DNA from: Dietzia alimentaria 72
GTDB lineage: Bacteria > Actinomycetota > Actinomycetes > Mycobacteriales > Mycobacteriaceae
Assembly: GCF_000226215.1 (NCBI RefSeq)
Contig: NZ_AGFF01000032.1
Location: forward strand, 1 to 64,000
Reading direction: 5' to 3'
Length of the DNA stretch: 64,000 nt
Every line of letters begins with the position of its first letter. The first letter of the stretch is position 1. The position numbers and the translations under genes are program-made. This document shows positions 48,759-57,261 of the stretch, piece after piece. Under the pieces are notes generated by a model. That model was not told the origin of the DNA, made no database searches, and worked only from the letters and a program-made list of their open reading frames with translations.

Positions 48759-49565
48759 TCAGGGCAGAGTTGCTACGAAAATCGCGGTGCCGGGGAAGAT
48801 CCCGCCTCGGAGTGGGCTCCACTGCCCCCACTCCCGGTCCAGCCACTCCGGCCACTCCGGCTCGATGAGGTCGCGGAGAATGAAGCCCGCTGTTACCAGT
48901 TCCCGGATTCTGTCGCCCACCGTCCGATGGTGTTCGACATAGGTGAGTTGGCCGTCGTCGTCGTACTCGGTGTACGGCGAACGGTCGAAGTACGGGAACA
49001 GGGCCACCAGTCCCTCCGGACCCGGGTCATCGCGGAAGATCCACCTCATCGGGTGGTTGACGGAGAACACGAACCGTCCACCGGGACGCAGCACGCGGGC
49101 CGCTTCGGACATGACACCGGCGGAGTCGGCGACGAACGGGATCGCGCCGAAGGCCGAGAACGCCACGTCGAAGCTGCTGTCGGCGAACGGCAGGTGACCG
49201 GCATCAGCCTGGATAAGGGGGACGCGGGAGGCGGGTCCAGTCGAGCGACCCGCTGCCTCGGCGCCCACACGGAGCATGCCGGAGGACAGGTCTACGGCAA
49301 CGGCCCTGGCTCCGCGTCCGGCGATCCAGCGGGCGCAGGGGGCGGACCCGGATCCGATCTCGAGAACGTCTCGGCCAGCGACGTCGCCGAGGAGATTCCA
49401 GTCTCCCTCGTGCAGCCCCTCGGGGCACCACAGGAATTCCCCGTCCGGCGAGTGCGCCCCGAGGAAGTCGCCGTGTTCGCGGTGATAGTCGACCGCCTCG
49501 GCGTCCCACCACGCCCGCGAGGCGTGGACGGATTCACCATGGCCGGGAGGGTTTGTGGACGTCAC
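48759..49565 (-). CDS. Class I SAM-dependent methyltransferase
   Basis: A 268-residue methyltransferase. Motif I is VLEIGSGSAPCARWIAGRGA, then the acidic AVDLSSGML and the post-I ADAGHLPFADSSFDVAFSAFG. The N-terminus ESVHASRAWWDAEAVDYH and the segment FSVNHPMRWIF match a family conserved next to rpsA in Mycobacteriales (Rv1632c-like location is different). The acceptor is unknown. GTG 49565 was chosen because its sequence matches the family start; an ATG at 49622 would extend into the rpsA promoter. Convergent with the ABC importer, 7 bp apart. Confidence 0.82.
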   Translation of the reverse strand: MTSTNPPGHGESVHASRAWWDAEAVDYHREHGDFLGAHSPDGEFLWCPEGLHEGDWNLLGDVAGRDVLEIGSGSAPCARWIAGRGARAVAVDLSSGMLRVGAEAAGRSTGPASRVPLIQADAGHLPFADSSFDVAFSAFGAIPFVADSAGVMSEAARVLRPGGRFVFSVNHPMRWIFRDDPGPEGLVALFPYFDRSPYTEYDDDGQLTYVEHHRTVGDRIRELVTAGFILRDLIEPEWPEWLDREWGQWSPLRGGIFPGTAIFVATLP

Positions 49566-49623
49566 GCTGGCAGCGTACAGTTGACGGTCGCGTGCGTATG
49601 CGTTCGCGTTCGTCCAGTCCACC

Positions 49624-49629
49624 TACGAT
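49624..49629 (+). promoter_or_regulatory. -10 element for rpsA
   Basis: TACGAT lies 28 bp before the ATG, giving a leader of about 21 nt that contains CGGAG. No good -35. Confidence 0.35.
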
Positions 49630-49657
49630 TCCTATCCACCTCGGAGCACCCCAACCT

Positions 49658-51133
49658 ATGACCACAACACCCACGTCCCCGCAGGTAGCCGTCAACGACA
49701 TCGGCTCCGCAGAGGACTTCCTCGCCGCCATCGACGCCACGATCAAGTACTTCAACGATGGTGACATCGTCGAGGGCACGATCGTCAAGGTCGATCGTGA
49801 CGAGGTCCTGCTCGACATCGGCTACAAGACCGAGGGCGTTATCCCCTCGCGTGAGCTGTCCATCAAGCACGATGTCGACCCGGGTGAGGTCGTCGAGGTG
49901 GGCGATGAGGTCGAGGCTCTGGTTCTCACCAAGGAGGACAAGGACGGCCGACTGATCCTGTCCAAGAAGCGTGCGCAGTACGAGCGCGCCTGGGGCACCA
50001 TCGAGGATCTCAAGGAGAAGGACGAGGCCGTCAAGGGCACCGTCATCGAGGTCGTCAAGGGCGGCCTCATCCTCGACATCGGTCTCCGTGGCTTCCTGCC
50101 CGCCTCGCTGGTGGAGATGCGCCGCGTCCGCGACCTCCTGCCCTACGTGGGTCAGGAGCTCGAGGCCAAGATCATCGAGCTGGACAAGAACCGCAACAAC
50201 GTCGTGCTCTCGCGTCGTGCATGGCTCGAGCAGACGCAGTCCGCTGTGCGCTCCGAGTTCCTGCATCAGCTGCAGAAGGGCCAGGTCCGCAAGGGCGTCG
50301 TGTCCTCGATCGTCAACTTCGGTGCATTCGTTGATCTCGGCGGCGTCGACGGACTCGTTCACGTCTCCGAGCTGTCCTGGAAGCACATCGATCACCCGTC
50401 CGAGGTCGTCGAGGTGGGCCAGGAGGTCACCGTCGAGGTCCTCGACGTCGACCTGGACCGCGAGCGTGTCTCCCTGTCGCTGAAGGCGACGCAGGAGGAC
50501 CCGTGGAGGCACTTCGCCCGCACCCACGCGATCGGCCAGATCGTCCCGGGCAAGGTCACCAAGCTCGTTCCGTTCGGTGCGTTCGTGCGCGTCGAAGAGG
50601 GCATCGAGGGCCTGGTGCACATCTCCGAGCTGGCCGAGCGCCACGTGGAGGTTCCGGACCAGGTCGTGTCGGTCAACGACGACGCCATGGTCAAGGTCAT
50701 CGACATCGACCTGGACCGCCGTCGCATCTCGCTCTCGCTCAAGCAGGCTGACGAGGACTACACGGAGGAGTTCGATCCGTCGAAGTACGGCATGGCCGAC
50801 AGCTACGACGAGGCGGGCAACTACATCTTCCCCGAGGGCTTCGATCCCGAGACCAACGAGTGGCTCGAGGGCTTCGAGAAGCAGCGCGAGGAGTGGGAGA
50901 ACCGTTACGCCGAGGCCGAGCGTCGCCACAAGATGCACACGGGTCAGATCGAGAAGGGACGCGCTGCAGCTGCGGAAGCCGCCGAGGCCGCGCCGACCAA
51001 CTACTCGTCGGAGTCCACCCCGTCCGCGCGCCCGGCTGCGGCCGAGGCCGCACCGTCCGAGACCACCGGCGGTTCGCTGGCCTCGGATGAGCAGCTTGCC
51101 GCCCTGCGCGCCAAGCTCGCCGGCGGCGAGTGA
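49658..51133 (+). CDS. rpsA: Small-subunit ribosomal protein S1
   Basis: A 491-residue RNA-binding ribosomal protein with four S1 domains (about 36-105, 123-188, 209-277, 294-363). Domain 3 has GVVSSIVNFGAFVDLGGVDG and domain 4 GKVTKLVPFGAFVRVEEGIEG. An Ala/Pro/Ser-rich tail follows. Four domains are usual for actinobacteria (E. coli has six). ATG 49658 follows CGGAG. The gene is followed by a strong terminator and precedes coaE, the Mycobacterium order, but is separated from it by a DUF4185 gene. Confidence 0.96.
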   Translation: MTTTPTSPQVAVNDIGSAEDFLAAIDATIKYFNDGDIVEGTIVKVDRDEVLLDIGYKTEGVIPSRELSIKHDVDPGEVVEVGDEVEALVLTKEDKDGRLILSKKRAQYERAWGTIEDLKEKDEAVKGTVIEVVKGGLILDIGLRGFLPASLVEMRRVRDLLPYVGQELEAKIIELDKNRNNVVLSRRAWLEQTQSAVRSEFLHQLQKGQVRKGVVSSIVNFGAFVDLGGVDGLVHVSELSWKHIDHPSEVVEVGQEVTVEVLDVDLDRERVSLSLKATQEDPWRHFARTHAIGQIVPGKVTKLVPFGAFVRVEEGIEGLVHISELAERHVEVPDQVVSVNDDAMVKVIDIDLDRRRISLSLKQADEDYTEEFDPSKYGMADSYDEAGNYIFPEGFDPETNEWLEGFEKQREEWENRYAEAERRHKMHTGQIEKGRAAAAEAAEAAPTNYSSESTPSARPAAAEAAPSETTGGSLASDEQLAALRAKLAGGE

Positions 51134-51156
51134 TCGACTGACAGGCGCCTAGCTAA

Positions 51157-51195
51157 AGAGCGGCCCTGCACCGGAACCCGGTGCAGGGCCGCTCT
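51157..51195 (+). terminator. Rho-independent terminator of rpsA
   Basis: A 17-bp perfect stem (51157-51173/51179-51195) with a 5-nt loop, followed by a CTTTGTTGTT tail. Confidence 0.85.
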
Positions 51196-51308
51196 CTTTG
51201 TTGTTGGTGCTCTGTAGTGGTCGGGGAGACGTCCCTCGGACGGCTACGGAATCGTGAAGTCCGCTCGAGGGAGGGGATCGCACCCAGTGATAACGCTCAT
51301 CACGCCCA

Positions 51309-51359
51309 GCGCTTCACCGGTAACCCCCGGGGGCTGCCCGGAGGTTACCGGTGAAGCGC
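51309..51359 (-). terminator. Long inverted repeat after the first DUF4185 gene
   Basis: A perfect 17-bp stem, 51309-51325/51343-51359, with a GC-rich loop lies 9 bp past the DUF4185 stop codon on the reverse strand and is probably its terminator. Confidence 0.6.
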
Positions 51360-51368
51360 GGCGGCCGA

Positions 51369-52946
51369 TCAGCGGCCGGACGGCTCGACGATGGGCTCGG
51401 CCTCGGCGGGCTCGACCTCCGCGATCTCCTCCAACCGCTGCTCATCGATGACGCCCTGGTCGTTGATGGCCCCGGAGTCGGCGGCGGTCTTGACCGTCAC
51501 ACGCGATTCCACTGCGGTCCGGGGGTTCGCGTCCGGAGCGTCGAAGTTGAACGCGTCGAGGTCGGTGCGAAGCAGGAAGACGTTGTACGCATCCCACGTC
51601 GAGAGCGTGTAGTACAGATACCGACTGTCGTTGTCCGTGGTGAAGGGGTGGATCATCGGGGCATAGCCGTTCGGGAACATGCGCCGGTCGACGATCGTCT
51701 GGGGCGCGGACCACGGACCCCAGGGATCGTCGGACACTCGCATGGAGACGACGCCGGAGGGTGAGGGGGTCATGGCCGTGTACTTGCCCAGGTGCGTGTT
51801 GTACTGCACCGAGAGTTCCTCGACGCGTGCCGGGATGACGTTGTAGCCGGTCGGTGCCTCTGCCCACTCCGGTCCTGCGCCTGGTCCCGCATACCACTCG
51901 TACGCGGCGGGGTTCTCGATATCCGCGAGCCTCACGCGGGCCAGCATCGCCGGCCCGCGCCGACCCGACGGCGTGACGTACTCGTAGAGCCAGTCGCCTT
52001 CTTGGAGGAACGCGCTCATCTGGGCGCCGTACCATCGGCTCTCGTCGGGCGCGGGCAGATCGCCGGACGCTAACGTCACGCTGTCATGCCATCCGGTGAA
52101 ATCAGTGACCCGGCGCATCGTGGCGGGGAGCAGTTCCCACGTGTTGCCACCATCTGTGGACTTGGCCAGCCCCGAGTAGTTGGTGTTCCAACCGCCGGGA
52201 GCGTTCCAGTCGCGGACCGACATGACCCGCATGTACATGTCCGTGCCGTTGCTGACCGCGGCCGTCGGGATGACCGTGACCTCGCCTACTCCATTGGGCT
52301 GATGCGCACCCTGGACGAGGGCGGTTGCCTTGCCCCGCGAATCAGCAGGAACAGCTCTGAGTACGGCCATCCCGTTTTCGGGACTGCCGCCGGAAGTAGC
52401 GAGCATGACGTTTGAGCGCCACTGGTTGCCGGTAGGTGTGCAGTCTCCGAAAGTGTCACCGAACAGAGCCATCGTTTCGCCCTGGTGGGTGAAGGTGATG
52501 CCGAGGTCCGTTCCGTGGATGTCGTACTGCTGGTCGGTCTTGGCCGGGCTGGTGGGCCCGGTGACGAGCTGCCGTACAGCCGTCGCGCCCTTGAGGACAG
52601 GGATGGTTCCGTTGGCGCCAGTGACCCATCGGGGGAAGCGACGGACCGACGATGCGGTGACGTCGAGTACCGAGTTGGCGGCGTTCGCTGCTGAACCCGT
52701 GGCCGGTAGTGCCCCGAGCGAACCCGGGGGGATGTTGCCGAAAAAGCTGTTGCACGGACCGCTTTCTCCGAGCAGGGAACCGGTGGAGCCCGACGATCCG
52801 GAAGACCCAGACGAACCGGTTGACGCGAGCGAGCCGTCGGACTGTGCAGTTGATTGAGCTGGAGTTGCCGCTATCGACAGCGCAACAGCGAGGGGCAACG
52901 CCGCGATGACTCGCGGAACAGAGTTTATGCGGTTCACACGGGACAC
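51369..52946 (-). CDS. Secreted DUF4185 protein (putative endo-D-arabinanase), copy A
   Basis: A 525-residue secreted protein. A signal peptide (to about 34) is followed by a Gly/Ser repeat stretch (about 38-60), a cysteine-containing PCNSFFG, and the DUF4185 domain (about 110-470) with [47 protein letters not shown] and [12 protein letters not shown]4185 members are reported as GH183 endo-D-arabinofuranases that cut mycobacterial arabinan, so action on the cell's own arabinogalactan is likely, but inferred. GTG 52946 has GGAAG upstream; ATG 52979 would add 11 residues. It interrupts rpsA-coaE. Confidence 0.85.
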   Translation of the reverse strand: MSRVNRINSVPRVIAALPLAVALSIAATPAQSTAQSDGSLASTGSSGSSGSSGSTGSLLGESGPCNSFFGNIPPGSLGALPATGSAANAANSVLDVTASSVRRFPRWVTGANGTIPVLKGATAVRQLVTGPTSPAKTDQQYDIHGTDLGITFTHQGETMALFGDTFGDCTPTGNQWRSNVMLATSGGSPENGMAVLRAVPADSRGKATALVQGAHQPNGVGEVTVIPTAAVSNGTDMYMRVMSVRDWNAPGGWNTNYSGLAKSTDGGNTWELLPATMRRVTDFTGWHDSVTLASGDLPAPDESRWYGAQMSAFLQEGDWLYEYVTPSGRRGPAMLARVRLADIENPAAYEWYAGPGAGPEWAEAPTGYNVIPARVEELSVQYNTHLGKYTAMTPSPSGVVSMRVSDDPWGPWSAPQTIVDRRMFPNGYAPMIHPFTTDNDSRYLYYTLSTWDAYNVFLLRTDLDAFNFDAPDANPRTAVESRVTVKTAADSGAINDQGVIDEQRLEEIAEVEPAEAEPIVEPSGR

Positions 52947-52987
52947 CCTATCTTCCGACCTTCCGGACGGCATGGCCATTGGTCACA

Positions 52988-52993
52988 TACACT
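52988..52993 (+). promoter_or_regulatory. -10 element for leaderless coaE transcript
   Basis: TACACT ends 7 nt before the ATG of coaE. Confidence 0.5.
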
Positions 52994-53000
52994 CCGCACC

Positions 53001-54080
53001 ATGCTGATGGTGGGTCTGACCGGTGGGATTGGTGCTGGCAAGTCAACGGTGACTTCCATACTCGCGGAAGAGCAGGCGGTGATTGTGGACGCCGATCGCA
53101 TCGCACGGGAGGTCGTCGAACCCGGCACGCCGGGGCTCGCGATGCTGGTGGCGGAGTTCGGCGAGGCCATCCTCGCCTCCGACGGCTCCCTCGACCGCGC
53201 GGCCCTCGCAGGTTTGGCTTTTGTCGACGCCGAACGTACTGCCGCTCTGAACGCCATCACGCATCCGCTCATCGGCGAGCGGACGGCCGAGTTGTTCGGC
53301 ACCGCGCCTGCTGACGCAATCGTCGTCCATGACATGCCGCTATTGGTGGAGGGTGGTATGGCGCCAGGCTATGACCTTGTGATCGTCGTGGACACGCCCG
53401 CGGAGATTCGACTGCGGCGTCTCGTGGAGCAGCGCGGCATGCCGGAGGATGACGCTCGCGCCCGGATGGCGAGGCAGGCCACCGACGAGGCACGGAGGGC
53501 AGCAGCGGATGTGCTCATTGACAACTCGGGTGACCGGGGGGCCGTCGCGGAGGTGACCCGCGAGCTCGTGGAGACGAGATTGCGGCCATTCGAACGCAAT
53601 CGCCGGACGGCGACACCCGTGGTGGGCGACCGGACCGTGGTGCCGTTCCGTCACGAATGGGCCGCCGAGGCCGAGCGGGCCTGCGCACGACTGCGCCATG
53701 TGGTAGGGCAGATCGCCACCCGCGTCGACCACGTGGGTCCCACCGCGGTCGACGGATTGGACGCACCGGACATCCTCGACCTTCAGGTGACTGTCCCTGA
53801 CGGCACCGCGGTGGACCAGGCGTGGGCAGTGTTGGTCGGGGCAGGCTACGTTCCGGGAGATGATCCGATCCTCCACGGCTGTGATCCCGCGCGTCCGCTG
53901 GAGGTTACGATTGTGTCGGAAGACAACCCGGACCACGAATTTTCTCTCCTGATGGCGGAGGTCATCGGTGCGGACCCGGGTGCTCGGGCCGAGTACGCCG
54001 AGATCCTTCGGCGCGCGGACCGTGAAGAGACCCGTCAGTGGGAGCGCACTCGGTGTGAGGCCTCACGAAACCGAGTCTGA
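53001..54080 (+). CDS. coaE: Dephospho-CoA kinase fused to a GrpB/UPF0157 domain
   Basis: A 359-residue two-domain protein. The kinase (about 1-195) has Walker [36 protein letters not shown] and the lid [18 protein letters not shown]. It phosphorylates the ribose of dephospho-CoA, the last step of coenzyme A synthesis. The C-terminal GrpB-like (UPF0157) domain (about 205-359, [33 protein letters not shown]) is also fused to CoaE in Mycobacterium. ATG 53001 lies 7 nt after TACACT. The two neighbouring DUF4185 genes face the other way. Confidence 0.94.
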   Translation: MLMVGLTGGIGAGKSTVTSILAEEQAVIVDADRIAREVVEPGTPGLAMLVAEFGEAILASDGSLDRAALAGLAFVDAERTAALNAITHPLIGERTAELFGTAPADAIVVHDMPLLVEGGMAPGYDLVIVVDTPAEIRLRRLVEQRGMPEDDARARMARQATDEARRAAADVLIDNSGDRGAVAEVTRELVETRLRPFERNRRTATPVVGDRTVVPFRHEWAAEAERACARLRHVVGQIATRVDHVGPTAVDGLDAPDILDLQVTVPDGTAVDQAWAVLVGAGYVPGDDPILHGCDPARPLEVTIVSEDNPDHEFSLLMAEVIGADPGARAEYAEILRRADREETRQWERTRCEASRNRV

Positions 54081-54132
54081 CCAGGGGGTGAGGCCCGGGC
54101 CCCGGTGTGTGACGCGCCGGGGTCCGGACGCG

Positions 54133-55704
54133 TCACTCGGTCGGGACAACTCCGTTGACAAGTTCGGAAACCGGCACCTGTCGCACAACTTCGGTGGCAG
54201 GCGTGGTCGGGGCGGTGGCCCTTCGCATTCCTGGGCCCGGGAAGAGGTCGGGCAGGTGCGTCCGCACCAAGAACACGTTGTAGGCGTTCCAGGTGGTCAC
54301 GAGGTAGTAGAGATCGTCGCCCTGCGCCCACGGGTGCATGAAACCGCCGTAGACGCCGGGAAGCACGGAGTAGTCGATGAGCACGGTGGGTGAACTCCAG
54401 GGGCCCTCGGGTTCGTCGGCGGTCCGCAGAACGATCGAGTTATAGCCCTGCGAGTACATCGCCGTGTACTTGCCGAGGTGCTCATTCCACATGGTCGAGA
54501 GTTCGCTGGCGGGAGCAGGCAGAACCCGCGTAGCGTTGCCGACCTCGGACACCCAGGCGGAACCGTTCCAGTACTCGTATGCGGTGGGATCGAGCACTCC
54601 GACTGTAGGCGCCACCTCGGTGCCGTCCAGGTCGTCGGCTGTCGGGGAGCCGTTCAGCGGGACACGGGCGATGATCGCGGCGCCCTGGCGGCCTGAGGGT
54701 GTGAGGTACTCGTAGAGGTACTCCTCGGTCTTGAGAAACGAGCTCATCTGCGCGCCCGACCAGGCTCGGTCGACCTCTGGGCCGCCTGTTCCGATGGGCA
54801 CGCTGTTGGTGATGGGTCTCGCCATGGCCGGGACCACGGTCCAGTTCTCGCCGTTGTCGGTGGAGTAGGCCATGCCCGAATAGTTAGTGGTCCACGAGCC
54901 GGGCTGGCCCCAATGCGCCACAGACATGAATCGCAGGTATTGGACGCCTTCAACGGAAATGCCGGCGGTGGGAATAATCGTCACCTCACCCGGGACACCG
55001 GCGCGGGGCACGAGAGACTTGGCCAGTCCGTCCTGACCGAGCGCAGCGGAGTCTATGGTGATGCCGTCGGTCATGTCGGTGTCGCCGGAGCGGAACAGGA
55101 CGTTGGAGCGCCATTGGTTTCCCGGGATGGTGCAGTCACCCATGGTGTCTCCGAAGGCCATGAGCACCTCGGGATCCGCCGCGTCGCCGTTGTCCCACAT
55201 GATGCCCAGGTCGGTACCGCCTACCCCGTATCGGCTCATGCTCTCGGAGGGACTGGTCGGGCCGGTGACCAGTTGCTCGAACCGGGTGGGGCCGCGCAGA
55301 ACGGGCACGGTGCCCTGCTCGCCGGTGATCCACGGCGGCATTCCGTAGACCGAGCCGACCAGCGGGTCCACTGAGCCGGAGATCCCGTTTCCGAGCGAAC
55401 CGGTCTCGAGCTGCTGCACCAGTGAGCCGCTGCGGTCTGCGGACCCCAGCGAACCTGAAAGCGAACCGATCGATCCCGTGTCGCCGGACGAACCGAGCGA
55501 TCCGAGGGATCCCGCGGCCATCCCCGCGCCTGTTCGGTGCTCGAGCAGTGATCCGAAGTTGCCGAACATCTCGCTACAGGGCCCGGCGGCGGCGCTGCCC
55601 GCCCCCAGGGTTCCTACCGCGGCGATTGTGGCCGCAGCCGTCGCAGTTGTGGTGAGCACCGAGACGTATCGACTGCGGAGACGACGGGAAGTGGGGCGGG
55701 TCAT
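54133..55704 (-). CDS. Secreted DUF4185 protein (putative endo-D-arabinanase), copy B
   Basis: A 523-residue paralogue of copies A and C. A signal peptide (to about 40), a Gly/Ser/Leu repeat segment (about 60-112, GSLGSLGSSG, GSLSGSLG) and a DUF4185 domain with [51 protein letters not shown] and WNAYNVFLVR. Its ATG is 3 nt after the stop of copy C, and GGAAGG lies in the end of copy C, so the two are co-translated. Confidence 0.85.
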   Translation of the reverse strand: MTRPTSRRLRSRYVSVLTTTATAAATIAAVGTLGAGSAAAGPCSEMFGNFGSLLEHRTGAGMAAGSLGSLGSSGDTGSIGSLSGSLGSADRSGSLVQQLETGSLGNGISGSVDPLVGSVYGMPPWITGEQGTVPVLRGPTRFEQLVTGPTSPSESMSRYGVGGTDLGIMWDNGDAADPEVLMAFGDTMGDCTIPGNQWRSNVLFRSGDTDMTDGITIDSAALGQDGLAKSLVPRAGVPGEVTIIPTAGISVEGVQYLRFMSVAHWGQPGSWTTNYSGMAYSTDNGENWTVVPAMARPITNSVPIGTGGPEVDRAWSGAQMSSFLKTEEYLYEYLTPSGRQGAAIIARVPLNGSPTADDLDGTEVAPTVGVLDPTAYEYWNGSAWVSEVGNATRVLPAPASELSTMWNEHLGKYTAMYSQGYNSIVLRTADEPEGPWSSPTVLIDYSVLPGVYGGFMHPWAQGDDLYYLVTTWNAYNVFLVRTHLPDLFPGPGMRRATAPTTPATEVVRQVPVSELVNGVVPTE

Positions 55705-55707
55705 ACG

Positions 55708-57138
55708 TCAGCCTTCCGGGATGGGGATGGTGTCTACGAGGACTGTCTCGCCGGTGTCCGCTGGGTCGGGAGTGTCGCGGGTCCAGCTGTCGTCCATGGT
55801 GCGCATCCGAGCGTTCGGATCCGGCAGGGAACGCGCCGGGACCTTCGACAGGTCGGTCTTCATGAGGAAGACGTTGTACGCGTCCCAGGTTGACATGGTG
55901 AAAAACAAGTCCTTGCCGTTGGACTCAATTGCCGGACTCCACGGGTGGGCGAACGCTCCGTAGAGCGTCGGCACATGTTGGTAGGAGAGCAAGATGTCCT
56001 TGCCGGACCAGGGTCCCTCGGGAGTACGAGCCTGACGCATGACGATGTTGTTGTTCTGGTCCGTGTAGAGGGCGATGAACCGGCCGAGGCGCTCGCTCCA
56101 CGTCACTGACAATTCGCTCACGCGTCCGTCGAGGACCACTTTCGCGGCGCCGTGCTGCGGGACCCAGCCAACGCCGTCCCAGTAGCGGTACGCCGCCATG
56201 TCTTCGAAGTTGGCCTCTGGAACGCGGGCGAGGACGGCCGTCCCGTTGCGCCCGGACGGGGTCATGTACTCGTAGACGTAGTCGACTTCGTCGTCGGTGT
56301 GCTTGAGGAAGGCGCTCATCTGGCCGGCCGGCTGCGTGACGTATGGGGTCCCGACGTTCCCTGGAATCAGGGCCGGGCTGCCCTCACCGAGCCGGCCGCT
56401 GCCAGCGACCGGAACCCAGTCGTCCCCGTTGTTCGCGGATTTGGCGAGGGCGGAGTAGTTGGTGATCCACTCACCCGGATCGCCCCATTCGGCCACGGAC
56501 ATGTAGCGCAGGTACTGCGTGCCGCCGACCTCGACACCGGCGGTCGGGATCACAGTCACCTCGCCGGGCCGGTCAGAGCGCGGAAGAATGGACTTGGCCA
56601 TGCCTTCCCGCTCCAACGGTGCATCGTCGATCAGCATGCCATCGGAGAGCGTGCGGTCAGACGAGCGCAGGAGGATGTTGCTGCGCCACTCGTCCCCGTC
56701 AACGCTGCAGTCGCCCATGGTGTCACCGAGCGCCATCATCATCCGCCGGTCGGTACCGTCAGCACCGTTGTCCCAGAGGATGCCCAGGTCCGTTCCGCTG
56801 ATCCCGAAGCGTTCGACCGTCTTATTGGGACTGGTCGGCCCCGTCAGGAGTTCGACCGTCGTGGTGCGCCCCTCGAGGAGAGGTATGTAGCCCGAGTCGC
56901 CGTTGTGCCACGGGGTGGCCGGGTTCGACGGCGCTCCGAGTGACCCGCCCTGAGAACCGCTCAGTGAGCCGGTCGCGCCGGCAGCACCGCCAGCGCCGGC
57001 CGGGGGCCAGGGGTCGCACGGGGCCGCCGCGGCGATCGGGCTGGAGAGCGTGAGCGCACCGGCGACGAGCGAGACGGCAGTGACCATGGCGACTGGTCGC
57101 CGCTTCCGATCGGGACAACGACGAGAAGTGCTGCTCAC
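55708..57138 (-). CDS. Secreted DUF4185 protein (putative endo-D-arabinanase), copy C
   Basis: A 476-residue paralogue, first gene of the C-B pair. Signal peptide to about 38; a shorter Gly/Ala/Ser stretch (about 47-70, GSLSGSQGGSLG); then [52 protein letters not shown] and [10 protein letters not shown]. The GTG start has GGAGAA upstream. Its shorter N-terminal linker is the main difference from copies A and B. It lies divergent to uvrB. Confidence 0.85.
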   Translation of the reverse strand: MSSTSRRCPDRKRRPVAMVTAVSLVAGALTLSSPIAAAAPCDPWPPAGAGGAAGATGSLSGSQGGSLGAPSNPATPWHNGDSGYIPLLEGRTTTVELLTGPTSPNKTVERFGISGTDLGILWDNGADGTDRRMMMALGDTMGDCSVDGDEWRSNILLRSSDRTLSDGMLIDDAPLEREGMAKSILPRSDRPGEVTVIPTAGVEVGGTQYLRYMSVAEWGDPGEWITNYSALAKSANNGDDWVPVAGSGRLGEGSPALIPGNVGTPYVTQPAGQMSAFLKHTDDEVDYVYEYMTPSGRNGTAVLARVPEANFEDMAAYRYWDGVGWVPQHGAAKVVLDGRVSELSVTWSERLGRFIALYTDQNNNIVMRQARTPEGPWSGKDILLSYQHVPTLYGAFAHPWSPAIESNGKDLFFTMSTWDAYNVFLMKTDLSKVPARSLPDPNARMRTMDDSWTRDTPDPADTGETVLVDTIPIPEG

Positions 57139-57248
57139 TATGGGGTTCTCCAGACTTGGGCCATGTTAACGATGGTTCTGCGACTAGGATAACGGCTCGC
57201 TCCGACGGCGGCGTAACGCCGAGGGCGGCAGAGGCGCCCGCGGACTCG

Positions 57249-57254
57249 TAGGCT
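57249..57254 (+). promoter_or_regulatory. -10 element for leaderless uvrB transcript
   Basis: TAGGCT ends 7 nt before the ATG of uvrB. No LexA-type SOS box was found in the gap. Confidence 0.5.
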
Positions 57255-57261
57255 GGAGCCT

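Noticed and set aside
49562-50938. 458-codon reverse frame opposite rpsA
   Set aside because: Mirror of a coding strand with strong codon bias; repeated LDVDDLD-like strings arise from Asp/Glu/Val codons of S1 domains.
57139-57261. LexA box upstream of uvrB
   Set aside because: No TCGAAC-N4-GTTCGA-like site in the gap; only a TAGGCT -10 element and a short CGGCG-TAA-CGCCG repeat.
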